From: Strigamia acuminata
Lineage: Eukaryota; Arthropoda; Chilopoda; Geophilomorpha; Linotaeniidae
NCBI GenBank assembly: GCA_949358305.1
Contig: OX442319.1
Location: 5,270,001-5,334,000 of the forward strand
Reading direction: 5' to 3'
Length of the DNA: 64,000 nucleotides
Under the pieces are notes generated by a model, which was given only the letters and a program-made list of their open reading frames with translations, was not told the origin of the DNA and did no database searches. The position numbers and the translations under genes were made by a program. Shown one piece after another: positions 10,195-20,862 of the stretch; within the stretch, counting starts at the first letter, position 1, and each line of letters begins with the position of its first letter.

Positions 10195-10290
10195 TAGAGA
10201 GAAAAAAAAATTTTAAAAAGCAAAACTAGTGACAGATTTGAACCCATGCCCACATGACTGTCATCGCACACCATAACCACAAGCACGCAA
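10195..10290 (-). repeat. Second tRNA-derived SINE head
   Basis: The minus strand shows a TGGTTATGGTGTG A-box-like motif and a GGTTCAAATC B-box, spaced as in tRNA-derived SINEs, followed by an A/T-rich tail. The acceptor stem does not close convincingly. It lies next to the GC-rich tRNA-like element at 10050-10145. Confidence 0.45.
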
Positions 10291-10850
10291 CCAACATGGC
10301 TAGTACGACTGCTCACTCTGTAAACATTCTTGTAATCAGAAATGTATTATTATTGATTAATTATTATTATTATGACTTATTAATTATTATGACTATTATT
10401 GATTATTATTATTGGTTTAAAAGTGACTTTTTTATTAATGGAACTTGTTTGATTCTTTCTTTTTTGTATCTAATTTTAATCCGCTTTAAATCCGTTGCTC
10501 GTGATCTCAAAGCCGTTGTTTGAGACTGAGACATTCCATTTTGTTTTCTGTTTAGCAAAGACAAATCTGTAGCTATTATTTTTTAATTTATCCAAGAAAA
10601 ACGGTGAAAAATGGATGCGAGGACTGCAAGTTGTTTGAATATTTGGTTCAAATGTAAATGTTTTAGAGGCAATTGCAAGGTTTTAATTTTTATTGATCAA
10701 ATTAAAAATACCCAGGGCCAATTGAATTGAATTCTCAGAACCAAACTATTAGTCTTTTCATAATCAATTTTTATTAGCGCAGATACCCAGGACTAATTGA
10801 AAGGAATATTCATAACCAAAATATTAGTACCGGTAGAATTTTTAATAATC
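10291..10850. other. Intergenic with a segment repeated at 15.8 kb
   Basis: Contains an ATT/TTA-rich run (10345-10410). About 10685-10790 is similar to 15835-15960 (shared CAGGGCCAATTGAATTGAAT). No gene seen. Confidence 0.5.
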
Positions 10851-10906
10851 AATTTTTATTAGCTTTTTAACGCAAAAATACAATTTAATAAACTAGAAAA
10901 TAAAAT

Positions 10907-11908
10907 TTACAATTCGGACTGGTCAACAAACTTTCCATCCCACTGCGTCCACTGCATTCCAGTTGGTGTTTCGCGTTTAACTTTTCTTTTGCGAACATCT
11001 TCCCAGTTGTTGCTTAAAACTGTCCCTCCAGACTCGACGAAAGATTTATTCATCGCTCTTCTCATTTCGTCCGAACATTGACCAAACAACTGACCCATCA
11101 GATCATCACCACCGGCTTCCGATTCTTTTTCGTCACTTTCCGTAATGTCGCTCACAACCTTGTCCCAATTCTTTTTCGACGACACGCCCGCTGTTTTGGC
11201 AACTACCTGCGCTTCTTCCAACGTTTTCCACAATCCGCCTTCCAATTTTTCCATTTGAATTTCGATCTTCGTTTGCCGAACGTTCCACTTGCTGTGCGCG
11301 GGATTAACCGTATGCGCCAAACTAACGTCCAATTCGTAAGCAACACGTTTATCGTTTCCTTCCACGCTGCATCGCAAACTTTTGCTGCCAATTTGCACGG
11401 AAACTTCGCCCGGCTTCGCATTTTTAACCAGAATAGTTACGATCACGTTAACTTCGGTTTGGTACCATTCGTGTCTCACCTTGATAAGACTACAGGTAGG
11501 TGTTACAGCGATAGGACGAACGATTTTCGGTTCTCTGGCTGCAATTTCTTGCAGTTTGACTGCGCACCGATCCAACCACACTCCAAACTTATCGTTACTC
11601 TCGCTTAAAGTTTTTCCTTCCAAAAATGTCTTCCTCGCATCTTCGTAATCACCCAAATGGAAGCACGCAACACCTTTCCACAGCCTTAATCTAGGTTCGT
11701 TCGTTCCTAATTCCAAGGCTTTATTCGCGTCATATTTAGCTTCTTCGTACTTTTCAAGTTTCAAGTTGCAATGTGCCCGATTGATATAATAATCCGTTTG
11801 CGTCGAGTCCATCCCAATGGCTTCCGTGTACAAATTAATCGCCGACTCATATTCTTCTCTGACGAAAGCTTCGTTGCCCTTTTGGTAGTAATCGGCGGAC
11901 GATGTCAT
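10907..11908 (-). CDS. SUGT1: SGT1 co-chaperone (TPR-CS-SGS), intronless
   Basis: 333 residues in one exon. Residues about 5-105 form three TPR repeats (YYQKGNEAFVREEYESAINL, YYINRAHCNLKLEKYEEAKY, RLWKGVACFHLGDYEDARKT). Residues about 140-235 form the p23-like CS domain (IKVRHEWYQTEVNVIVTI ... VNPAHSKWNVRQTKIEIQM). The C-terminus is the SGS domain (SSKKNWDKVVSDI ... GGDDLMGQLF ... DEMRRAMNKSFVESGGTVLS). This is the order and length of animal SUGT1, an HSP90 co-chaperone acting in SCF ubiquitin ligase and kinetochore assembly. Both ends look complete. An AATAAA signal lies about 50 bp past the stop. The absence of introns is notable, because animal SUGT1 genes usually have several; a retrocopy that replaced the parent is one explanation, a compact gene another. 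Confidence 0.95.
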   Translation of the reverse strand: MTSSADYYQKGNEAFVREEYESAINLYTEAIGMDSTQTDYYINRAHCNLKLEKYEEAKYDANKALELGTNEPRLRLWKGVACFHLGDYEDARKTFLEGKTLSESNDKFGVWLDRCAVKLQEIAAREPKIVRPIAVTPTCSLIKVRHEWYQTEVNVIVTILVKNAKPGEVSVQIGSKSLRCSVEGNDKRVAYELDVSLAHTVNPAHSKWNVRQTKIEIQMEKLEGGLWKTLEEAQVVAKTAGVSSKKNWDKVVSDITESDEKESEAGGDDLMGQLFGQCSDEMRRAMNKSFVESGGTVLSNNWEDVRKRKVKRETPTGMQWTQWDGKFVDQSEL

Positions 11909-13046
11909 TTCGGATAATCAAAAGAAAAGGTCGGCACAAGTAGTCAGCTTCGAGATCGTGTCTAAACTGATTTTTACAAAGAAAATAGCTGATTAAATAG
12001 TAGGATGGACTAGAGACGTTGACTAGTCGTTCACAGACTGGTAAGCCAACCAGCAAACGTTCTTCCGAAATAATTCCAATCTGCGGGTTCCGAATGACTT
12101 CCGACAGGGGGCATGAATCAGAGACGGTTAATTATTCATTAAACAAAATGTAATTTGTAATTTGTTAAGTTTAACCCATCTTTTCCTTCAATTTTGATGC
12201 GAATATTGTGGATGGAAGAAAAATTTTAATGACTGTTAACAAAATCAAAATCTAAATCATAAAAATGAATAAAATATGTTTGAAAATTGAAAATTAAGCA
12301 AAAAATATATAGGTACCATTTTATTTTGCGTAAAAGATAAATTAAAACAAACGTTCAAACTTTTCAGAAAAATACAAAAATATACATTTTTACAGACATC
12401 TGAACAACGGATTGATGTCAATTAATCAAACGGACAATTAAACAGATATTAATTAAACGAGTGAAAATTAAACGAGATAATATATGTTTTGAATTTTTAG
12501 AATTTTTTTAAAATTGCGGAATGACTGGTTTATGAAACGATACTAAAATTATTACGATGTATCGATGAAAAACGATTACGAATCTGTTTAATTTCCTCCA
12601 TTTGATTATTGTTGTTTTTTTCTGTTTTGTGATGTTAAAAAATAGAAAAACAAAAAGGCAAACACTAAAAACCATTAAAAACCCAACCTTTTGAATGTAG
12701 CTAATGGTTAAACAAAGTTAAAGGTTCAATTAAACTGCAATCGAAGTATAATACAAGGAATAACAAAATATAAATTTCAAAATTAATAACATAATCTCAT
12801 AAAAATGCAGTCAAAAAAATATACAATCACAACACGTTTTATTTCATTGAAACACAAATTGAAACAAAATTTCATTATTCTACATTTTTGTTATGTTTTG
12901 ATAAATGTTTTCTCAAACTATTACAACGCACACAGGAATAACCAGAAAGATTGCACGTGAATTGTTTTTTTCTAGTGTGAGTTGATAGATGTCTGTTTAC
13001 ATCCATTTTCTGATTGCTGGAATAAGCGCAAAGATTGGCATTTTAA
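11909..13046. other. SUGT1 upstream region and duplicated AT-rich segment
   Basis: 11910-12060 holds the SUGT1 5' flank. The stretch 12130-12790 is a divergent copy of 15350-15960 and has no coding capacity. Degenerate minus-strand finger sequence (CxLCAYSSNQ-like) occurs at 12930-13040, below the stop of the broken finger array. Confidence 0.5.
12130..12790. repeat. Segmental duplication, copy 1
   Basis: Clearly alignable with 15350-15960. Both contain GAATATTGTGGATGGAAGA-like sequence, CATTTTATTTTGCGTAAAAG, GAACAACGGATTGATGTCAA and AATTAAACGAGTGAAAATTA in the same order. The finger array at 13047-13980 lies between the copies. Confidence 0.8.
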
Positions 13047-13980
13047 TCATTTAGCTCTTGTATGAGTTGCAATATGACGTTTTAAATTTCCACTTGTAAT
13101 GCAGGAATAAGCACATAGATGACACTTGAATGGTTTTTCACCTGTATGAGTTGCAATGTGGCTTCTTAAACTCCCACTTCTAATACAGGAATAAGCACAC
13201 AGATGACACTTGAATGGTTTTTCACCCGTATGAGTTGCAATATGATTTTTTAAATGTACACTTGTAATACAGGAATAAGTACAAAGATGGCACTTGAATA
13301 GTTTTTCACCAGTATAAGTTGCAATATGTTTTTTTAAAGTTCCACCTTCAATGCAGGAATAAGCACAAAGATGGCACTTGAATGGTTTTTCACCAGTATG
13401 AGTTGTGTTGTGTCTTCCACCCCATTATTGATAATCTAAACATTGTATAGTGGGTTGCTAGGAGATCGTCCCCTAGCAACCCACTTCATTCTTTAACTTC
13501 ATAAAAATAGTCGACTCACTAAATCAAACCGAATCAGTCGTCTTGTTTTTCTCTGGCCTTTAAGCCCAAACATGAACATCAAATGACGGCCATGCTCTCG
13601 CATGGCCCGAACGCATGAACACATTCATCTCAGACACAATAAGTTGCAATATGTTTTTTTAAAGTTCCACCTTCAATGCAGGAATAAGCACAAAGATGGC
13701 ACTTGAATGGTTTTTCACCAGTATGAGTTGCAATATGGTTTCTTAAATTCCCATTTTGAATACAAGAATAATCACACAAATGGCACTTGTATGGTTTTTC
13801 TCCCGTGTGAGTTCGCATATGGACAACTAATTGATGTTTAAGCCTAAAAGAAATTGAACACACGTGGCATTTGAAGGGTTTCTCACCAGTATGTATAAGC
13901 ATGTGATTCTCCAAACGTGAATAAAATGAGCACGAATAATCACACAGATTGCAACTGTAAGGCTTTTGTTCTCTATTCAT
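13047..13980 (-). pseudogene. C2H2 finger gene split by a solo LTR
   Basis: The frame opens at ATG 13980 with SCNLCDYSC and runs through four fingers joined by TGEKP linkers, then breaks at 13642 because a 236-bp solo LTR is inserted. On the other side of the LTR the finger pattern continues in the same frame through four more fingers and ends at a TGA near 13047 (HTRAK stop). The insertion point lies inside an HIATHTGEKP linker and is flanked by a 5-bp duplication, so the pre-insertion gene had about eight fingers. As it stands, translation ends a few codons into the LTR after four fingers. A shortened four-finger protein might still be made. It is a paralogue of the 10-finger gene at 6334-7188, sharing the first two fingers closely. 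Confidence 0.8.
13406..13641. mobile_element. Solo LTR, 236 bp, TSD AGTTG
   Basis: It begins TGTTGTGTC and ends GACACAATA, a 9-bp inverted repeat with one mismatch. AGTTG flanks both sides (13401-13405 and 13642-13646). Removing the LTR and one AGTTG rejoins a canonical zinc-finger linker in frame. The short length, TG...A ends and 5-bp duplication fit an LTR retrotransposon remnant left by recombination. An internal hairpin (GGGTTGCTAGG / CCTAGCAACCC) is present. Confidence 0.85.
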
Positions 13981-14284
13981 TTTGAATATATATTTTAAAA
14001 AAAACTAGCTCCAAGCTGACTCAGAAAATGGTTGTTTTGCAAACTGACACTGACTTTATGCTGACTAATAAGATGTCACTCAATCACTTCATAAAAGGTC
14101 TGTCTGAAATTAAAAGAAGTCAAATTTTAGGTATTAGGTATTAGATGCACATATAGTCACGTGAAAAAAATGTAATTTCTTGCCATTTTCCTAACAACAG
14201 TAACAAAATAAAACTCCTTTTACCCCCAACCCGACCATTTTTTTATCCCACGAAAAAAAAACTAATTATTGAAAATGATTCTAC

Positions 14285-14875
14285 CATGTGAGTGGCGGAC
14301 GGTTGTCTCGCGGCCAGGGGAGGGCCGTGGGACTATTGGACACCATTCACGATGCAAATACAACACAAAGGACACACAGTTTAGGATTGATACTCTTTAT
14401 TGCCGTGGTTGTCTAGGGGTTAGTATGTCCATCGTGTTATCGCCTTGGTTGTTGGGTTGCCCTTCAGCAACCCAACCCAGACCAACCGCTGACCACGTGG
14501 CCGAGGGCCACATGGGCAGCGTGGTCGGTTAATCTAATGCCACGCCGTGCCTTGCAGCACGGCCCGACGGGTCGGCTCAAGTTCCTTCAAACATGAGGGC
14601 GACCTCGTTGGTTATTGGCATTGCCTGTTTCATCGTCGTCTCCTTCATCGTAGCAACGCGACCAGACACTCTCGTGGCTGGTGTTGTTCTGTCCCTCGTG
14701 GTCAGTCCGGACCTCGTAGGGACCTTGCAGAATCCTCTGCCCTGATTGGCTACAATCAGGACGCAGCTCCGACGGTAAGCCGTAGGAGCTGCTGAGGATC
14801 CTCTCTTTACTGTTGCCAGTGCCGACTGGCGGTGGCCAGTTGGTCACAACCACGAACACAATAAACCTATGTTCG
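14285..14875. mobile_element. Dispersed repeat, probable LTR-type retroelement fragment
   Basis: The left part (about 14310-14430: GGCCAGGGGAGGGCCGTGGG, TTGGACACCATTCACGATG, CTTTATTGCCGT) is repeated in inverse orientation at about 45965-46105, where it sits in an intron of an importin-alpha-like fragment. The interior is GC-rich and unlike its AT-rich surroundings, with hairpins such as CCACGTGGCCGAGGGCCACATGG. No reverse transcriptase is visible. Class is inference. Confidence 0.55.
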
Positions 14876-14879
14876 TGAT

Positions 14880-15045
14880 TCTACTCTTGAGCTAATTCAT
14901 AAATATCACTTCAATTGGTTTTCTCCAGTTTGAGTTGCAAAATATTTTTTAAATACCTTTACTGAACGTAGAAATAAAGACAAAGATGGCGCTTCAATGC
15001 TTGTTCTTCTGTGTGAATTGTTAAAGGACACCGCGGATCCTTGGA
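14880..15045 (-). pseudogene. Degenerate C2H2 finger remnant
   Basis: The minus strand retains traces of the local finger consensus (CHLC-like, KNILQL, TGEK-like) with frameshifts and stops. It is a decayed piece of a neighbouring finger array displaced by the repeat at 14285-14875. Confidence 0.5.
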
Positions 15046-15349
15046 CAGGCTTGTGGAACTGACAGATCAAGCAAACTATAATAATAAAAAAAACGCAAAA
15101 AGTAATTTTTACAAATACAAACTTCTGTAACGTTGTATCTTACCGCAATTCATGCAAAAAGACCAAAAGATTTTTCTCAACTGCAAAAGCGCGAGGTGAG
15201 TCGTAGCTTTGTCACACCGATGGAACACAACTAATGGAGGGGGTCTGGGCTAGGGCACAGATTAGATACCCTAATCTGTGACAGAAGATGGTATTTTGCA
15301 ATTTCCCAATTTTTGTAGTAAACGATGAAGAGATAGCAAATAAAATAAA

Positions 15350-15960
15350 ATCAACTTGTTAAATTTAATCCATCTTTTTTTCTTTAGTTTTGGTGCAAAT
15401 ATTGTGGATGGAAGAGAAATTGTAATGACTATTAACAATATCAAAATCTAAATCATAAAAATGAATAAAATTGAAAATTAAGCAAGAAATATACCGTACA
15501 CCATTTTATTTTGCGTAAAAGATAAATTGAAACAAACATTCAGAGTTTTCAGAAAAACACAAAAATTAAACACGAAAATGGAGCATGTTTACATTCATCT
15601 GAACAACGGATTGATGTCAATTAATCAAACGGACAATTAAAAAGATATTAATTAAACGAGTGAAAATTAAATTAAATTAAATTTTTTTTGGAATTTTTAG
15701 AATTTTTTTTTAAATTAAGGAATGGACTGGTTTATGAAACAATACTAAAATTATAACGATGTTTCGATGAAAACGGTTCCGAATCTGTTTAATTTCATCC
15801 GTTTGATTATTCGGCCAGTTAAATTGCTTGCATTTATCCAAATTAAAAATACTCAGGGCCAATTGAATTGAATTCTCAGTACCAAACTATTAGTGTAATC
15901 TTTAATAATCAATTTTTATTAGCACAGATACAATTACATATACTTAAAAATACATCTGAT
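15350..15960. repeat. Segmental duplication, copy 2
   Basis: Partner of 12130-12790. Its right end (15835-15960) continues with sequence matching 10685-10790 instead, so the two source pieces are joined here with SUGT1 missing between them. Confidence 0.8.
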
Positions 15961-17559
15961 TGATTAAATATCATAATTCTTCAGTTTAGCAGTTCAAATA
16001 AAGTGCATTTTGCTGTTAAAAAAATCACATTTTCTAAAAATTAAACGTTTTTCATAATTTAAATTTCAAACACTAGATGGCCTTGCAGTACACGCTATCT
16101 GTCTCAAGTAGAGGCTCAAGTTATTGGAATTTAGATTCAGCTGTTCCAGATAATAATTACAAACTTATAAAATAGAAAATAAAAATTACTCGATCAATAA
16201 ACAGGAAAATAATTGCTAACAAATTTAAAAAAACAGTACATTTATTTCCTCTGATTCAACTACTATTTTGGTCAACAGATGTCACTAGAGCTCAGATTTC
16301 ACACATCATTCTAATTCCCTCCTTAATTTACTCATCAAAATATTCCAAACTTGCAGTGTGACCATACATCAAACCCATAAGAACTTCCTGTGATAAAAGA
16401 GAAGCTAGTGGCTACTACAATTTATTATTTCTTCTTCCCAATGCTGTTTCTTGGAGAGCCATGATACCAGGCCCATAAATGATAACCATTATGGCGCCTC
16501 AACCACTTTCTACGCCACGACTTCACCACGCTTCAAATATAATTTATATTTACAATAAATTTATCTCAACCAACCCCACACAACTTTATAAAATACCCTC
16601 CACACTTATAACCACTTTTTTTACATTCTATTCGCAAGAATTAATGCGTGGGATTCAATTTCACCGCACATGTTTAGGGCGCCATTTTATATGCACATAC
16701 CCCCCTGCAAGTTATTTGTTATTGTGTCACGAAGAAAATATACAACAACAAAAAAATTTTATAAACAAAATGGTAAATGTACGAATGTACCCCTCCATTT
16801 TTTTTTTAATATTCATTTTTTTCGTTATGCGCCATTCACGTTTTAATAATTTCAATGTGGGAGCAACGGAAGTGTAACCACTTGCCGTAAGTGGAAGATG
16901 GCGACATCGGATGTGATTCTAGCATGTGGAAATGACCCAAAGAATCGACCCACAACCGAACAGCTGTTTGCTCCTGGCACATCTTTATTTTTTTTTTATG
17001 TTACTTATTCAGTACTGACTTTGCAGTTTCCGGTGAGGATATAGAAAAAAGTTGTAAATCATAAGTCCATTTAAAATAAAGGGTAAACACTCGCGATATC
17101 GGCGCTTCTTCAAACACCGACCTTACACCTCTTATATGTCAACATAATTCAATTTATCCAGTGGTGGATTATTATTATTAAGCACTACCTAGGGCCCCAC
17201 AACACCCAGGAGACTCGGTCCAATATTATTTTGTCAGTATTTAATTGTTTTACTCAATAAAGTGGATTATTTTGCTGAAATAAACCTAATATTGCATTTT
17301 TACAATTTTTTTTTTCTTTAGTATTTGACAATTATTTTTTATTTTTATTTTTTTAAAGTAAATCTTTCACTTGGAATGAATAATTTGTTTATAAACACAA
17401 ATATACCAACTTGAACTTGAGGGTACGACTTTGAGACCACTTCTAGAGCAATGTCTAAGCACCAGTTGAGTGAAATGTGATAAATTGTTACCTGATGTTC
17501 ACTCCGCCCAACAACACAAGACTTAAGCCAATGTCTTCGGTTCCAACAATATTTTTGCA
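15961..17559. other. Intergenic, no gene recognised
   Basis: AT-rich. The open frames at 16479-16877 and 17345-17593 have no family signature or coding-like splice context. Confidence 0.4.
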
Positions 17560-18105
17560 GCAATTCGGTATAAATAAACGAAATAAATAGCAATCCTCAA
17601 CTAAACTCACATTTTCGTCCAAAAAACACCTTTTTTCACATTTCCAGCCCAAAAATGCAACAAATGCTTGACTTATTCAATATTTTTCACTAATTTTATA
17701 TAAATAAACGAAATAAATAATAATCCTCAATTAAACTTACATTTTCGACCAAAAAACACCTTTTTTCACATTTCTACCCCAAAATGCAACAACTGTTTGA
17801 CTTATTCAATATTTTTCTCTAATTTTATATAAATAAACGAAATAAATAATAATCCTCAATTAAACCTACATTTTGGTCCAAAAAACACCTTTTTTCACAT
17901 TTCCAGTCCAAAAATGCAACAAATGTTTGACTTATTCAATATTTTCCACTAATTTGACATAAATAAACAAAATAAATAACAATCCTTAATAAAACTTAAA
18001 TTTTCGTCCAAAAAACACGTTTTTTCACATTTCCAGCCCAAAAATGCAACAACTGTTTGACTTATTCAGCATTCAGCATAAAACGAAATAAACAATAGAA
18101 ATCAA
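17560..18105. repeat. Tandem repeat, about 120-bp unit, four copies
   Basis: Each unit carries TCCAAAAAACACCTTTTTTC, ACATTTCCAGCCCAAAAATGC, TTGACTTATTCAATATTTT and TATAAATAAACGAAATAAAT in that order. Units start near 17600, 17740, 17870 and 17995, with the last one truncated. Confidence 0.85.
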
Positions 18106-18179
18106 CAAATAAACACGTTTTATTGACACCTCGAGCTCAAAAATCGCGCTAATGTTTGAGTTATTCAAGAATGAGTTGC

Positions 18180-18856
18180 TTCCATTGTCGTATTTGTAGT
18201 AAGAGAGCAGGCGCAAGGGGCCCGAGATGTTTAAGATACGGCGTAAACAAATACTTGGTGGCTGGTGAATGGCACGCATGCCACGCCATGCCAAGCCATC
18301 TCCAGATCCACGCTACCGAGTTGTGAGGGGAGTGGGAGTATAAGTATAGTCGTGTCGTGCGATGGGGCGCGTGGCTCATACGCCTCCCAAGGAAGCTTCG
18401 AATTTCAGAGAAAGGAAGGAGGTGTCTGCAGTCTGCGCGGGTGGATGAGGAATTTTCGTCTGCTGGGGTTCGGACCCAGGTTTGGAGAAAGGGGGAGGCG
18501 GTGTGGGGTGTGCGCACAAGACGCTGCGCACTCGTCGTGGCAGCTGCTGTGCCGTGTGGGCTGTAACTCAATCTGCGCACATCCCTGGCTATAAATGCGC
18601 ACCACTATTTTCGGTTTGGGGCCTCGCGACGCATTCGTCAGCCGACCCGAACCAACCTGGATGACGCTTATTGCAGACACAGCGCTCGCAAGTTGTTGGC
18701 ATCGTTCCCGTCCAGATTAAGACGCCTTTTGCCTTATTTGATGACAAGCTTACAACAGTTCGCCACACCAGGACCACTTGTTGCCGGATTGCGGAGGAAT
18801 GCTCGTATTTATTTGCTGATTGTGAGAAATCTTTGGGTTTTTACGTCAAACTCGAC
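18180..18856 (+). promoter_or_regulatory. Scratch upstream region with TATA box
   Basis: A sharp rise in GC content relative to flanking sequence marks 18240-18700. CTATAAATGCGC (TATA at 18590-18595) is followed by TCAGCC at 18638-18643, a possible initiator but further downstream than usual (about 48 bp). The remainder up to 18856 would be 5' UTR. The frame is open upstream of the chosen ATG, but only this ATG starts the SNAG motif. Several open frames overlap here on both strands because of the base composition. Confidence 0.5.
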
Positions 18857-20392
18857 ATGCCGCGTGCTTTTCTCATCACCAACAGGAGATACAATTCGGC
18901 AGTGGAATACGCGTCGCGAGGTGAGTTTTTGTGGGTTTTTCTTGGGGGTGGCGATTTGGGGGTTTGTTGGGGGGTTAAATGGTCATTTAAGTGTTGGTTG
19001 GAGGTGGGATTAAGTGTTTGTTTGGTTATTGTGCGTTTTGGAAGGTGTGGAAGTTGGGAATGAGGACACGCAACAAGTTGGCAGCCACTTGATAAAAGGC
19101 GTTTAGAAAAATAGAAAGTCCAAATATAGTTTTCGACTGGTTTGTAATTAACTTTGGGAGTTTGGGAATTTGTTTTATTTTTTTTTTTGTTTATTTTAGT
19201 TGGATGGAATAATTTTTTTTGGTGGTTGGAATTTTATTTTCTTGTTTTTTTGTTGTTTGCTGATGATTTGTGCAGAAAGTTCAAAAAGAAAACAAAAAAA
19301 AGACATAAAATGTACAAAAAAAAATTTAAAAATATTTTATTTTTTTATTTTTAATATCTCTAAGTATGTGTTTAATGTCGTAGGTTGTAAAATCTGCAAA
19401 AATCATTTAAAGTTTGATTTTATTTGGTTTTTGTGTTTTTGTATTTTCCGGCTTTAAAATTCGCACTTTCTTTCAATTTGTGATGTTCTTACCTTGTGTT
19501 TTACTCTAACCAAACTATTTAACACATTCATTTCTCTTCCAACATTTTCTGTGACCATTTCTAACCAAAAACTCCAAAAACAACTAAAAAATCGTGCAAA
19601 AATTGTTTAAAAACTTAATAAAACGACAAAACTCAAAAATAAACATTTTTAAACAACTTATCTAACCAATTCTACCAATAATTTGCAGAAAGCAGTCCCG
19701 AAACACGTGTATGGACCGCAGAAACCAACGACGACACCGGCTACCCCCAATCAGCCCTCGGTGAAACAACGCCCTCGCACTACGGCATCGCATCCGACAG
19801 TGGCAGCCGCTCGCCCGCCACCATCCTCGACGGATTCTACCACCTGAGCAGCTTAGAACAATTAGCCGAAATATCACTAGCCACCGCGGCCAACCAACCC
19901 TTCTCCCCGGCCGACCCCGTGTCCGCGTGGAGCGAGGACCCGCACGTGTGCCCCGAATGCGGCAAACGCTACAGCACGAGCAGCAACTTGGCACGACATC
20001 GTCAAACGCACCGTTCAGTGTCGGACAAAAAAGCCAGGAAATGCCCACAATGCGACAAAATCTACGTGTCGATGCCCGCGTTCAGCATGCACGTGCGCAC
20101 GCACGCGCAGGGCTGCCAGTGCCCGTACTGCGGCAAATGCTTCAGTCGTCCCTGGCTCCTGCAAGGACACATCCGCACGCACACGGGCGAGAAACCGTTC
20201 AAGTGTCCCATGTGCAACAAAGCCTTTGCTGATAAATCCAACCTGCGCGCGCACATACAAACTCATTCCGATACGAAGCCATACGTGTGTCAGCGTTGTG
20301 GGAAAGCCTTTGCACTCAAAAGTTATTTGTATAAACACGAAGAGTCGTCTTGTGTTCGTTTCCAACGACAGGATAAAGCACACAGTGCTTGA
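18857..20392 (+). CDS. scrt: Scratch-family (Snail superfamily) zinc-finger repressor
   Basis: Exons 18857-18920 and 19689-20392 (GAG|GTGAGT ... TTTGCAG|AA) give 255 residues. Exon 1 encodes an N-terminal SNAG motif (MPRAFLITNRR) plus 11 more residues, the arrangement seen in Scratch and Snail genes, where SNAG recruits LSD1/CoREST-type corepressors. Exon 2 has a short S/T-rich spacer, then five C2H2 fingers from about residue 106: CPECGKRYSTSSNLARH, CPQCDKIYVSMPAFSMH, CPYCGKCFSRPWLLQGH, CPMCNKAFADKSNLRAH, CQRCGKAFALKSYLYKH. SMPAFSMH and the ALKSYLYKHEESSC ending separate Scratch from Snail/Slug. It is shorter than fly or vertebrate Scratch because the spacer is reduced. Expected role: nuclear repressor in neurons binding E-box (CAGGTG-type) sites. 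Exon 2 is much more GC-rich than its surroundings. Confidence 0.93.
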
Positions 20393-20399
20393 TTGCACG

Positions 20400-20801
20400 T
20401 TTCTGGAGATATGTAACAAGCATTCCAATTATTTTTCTTACTGAATTTGTGTTTTTAATGTGTAGAAAGTGTTTTTTTTTTTGGTGTATTGTATTGTTTT
20501 TTAGTTTGTTGATGTATATTTTTGTGTTTTTTTTAATTTTGTGTTTGTTCTAAGTGTGCAGTCTAACTGTTTTTGTTTTAATTAGATATACGAACAATAC
20601 TTGGCAGGTAAAAACGTGCCTAAAGACCTTCGTTGGCAGCTGGTAACGAATTTTGTTTGGAAAATTGCAATTTTAAACGCGATTTTTTAATTTTGTTGGA
20701 TAATTAGATTTTTTAGTTTTTAGAGTTTTTGGTTTTGATTTTTTTGTTTTGGATTAATTTATTTTGGATTTAAAATTAATTTAAATTAATTTTTAGGGTA
20801 T

Positions 20802-20804
<3 letters not shown>
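20400..20804. other. Scratch 3' UTR and flank
   Basis: T-rich sequence without coding signal. A CAATAAATAATTTA polyadenylation-type signal lies near 20860, beyond the microsatellite. Confidence 0.4.
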
Positions 20805-20832
<28 letters not shown>

Positions 20833-20862
20833 CTTATTTATTTATTTATTTATTTTGTGCAA
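20805..20862. repeat. (ATTT)n microsatellite
   Basis: About thirteen tandem TTTA units with one interruption (TTTACTTA). Confidence 0.95.

Noticed and set aside
14269-14859. Open frames of 80-90 residues
   Set aside because: They lie in a GC-rich dispersed repeat with no protein signature.
18161-18680. Several overlapping open frames up to 139 residues on both strands
   Set aside because: Explained by low stop-codon density in the GC-rich Scratch promoter. No family motif or splice context.
19662-20428. Minus-strand frames of 128 and 137 residues
   Set aside because: Antisense of the Scratch exon, whose plus frame encodes intact C2H2 fingers.
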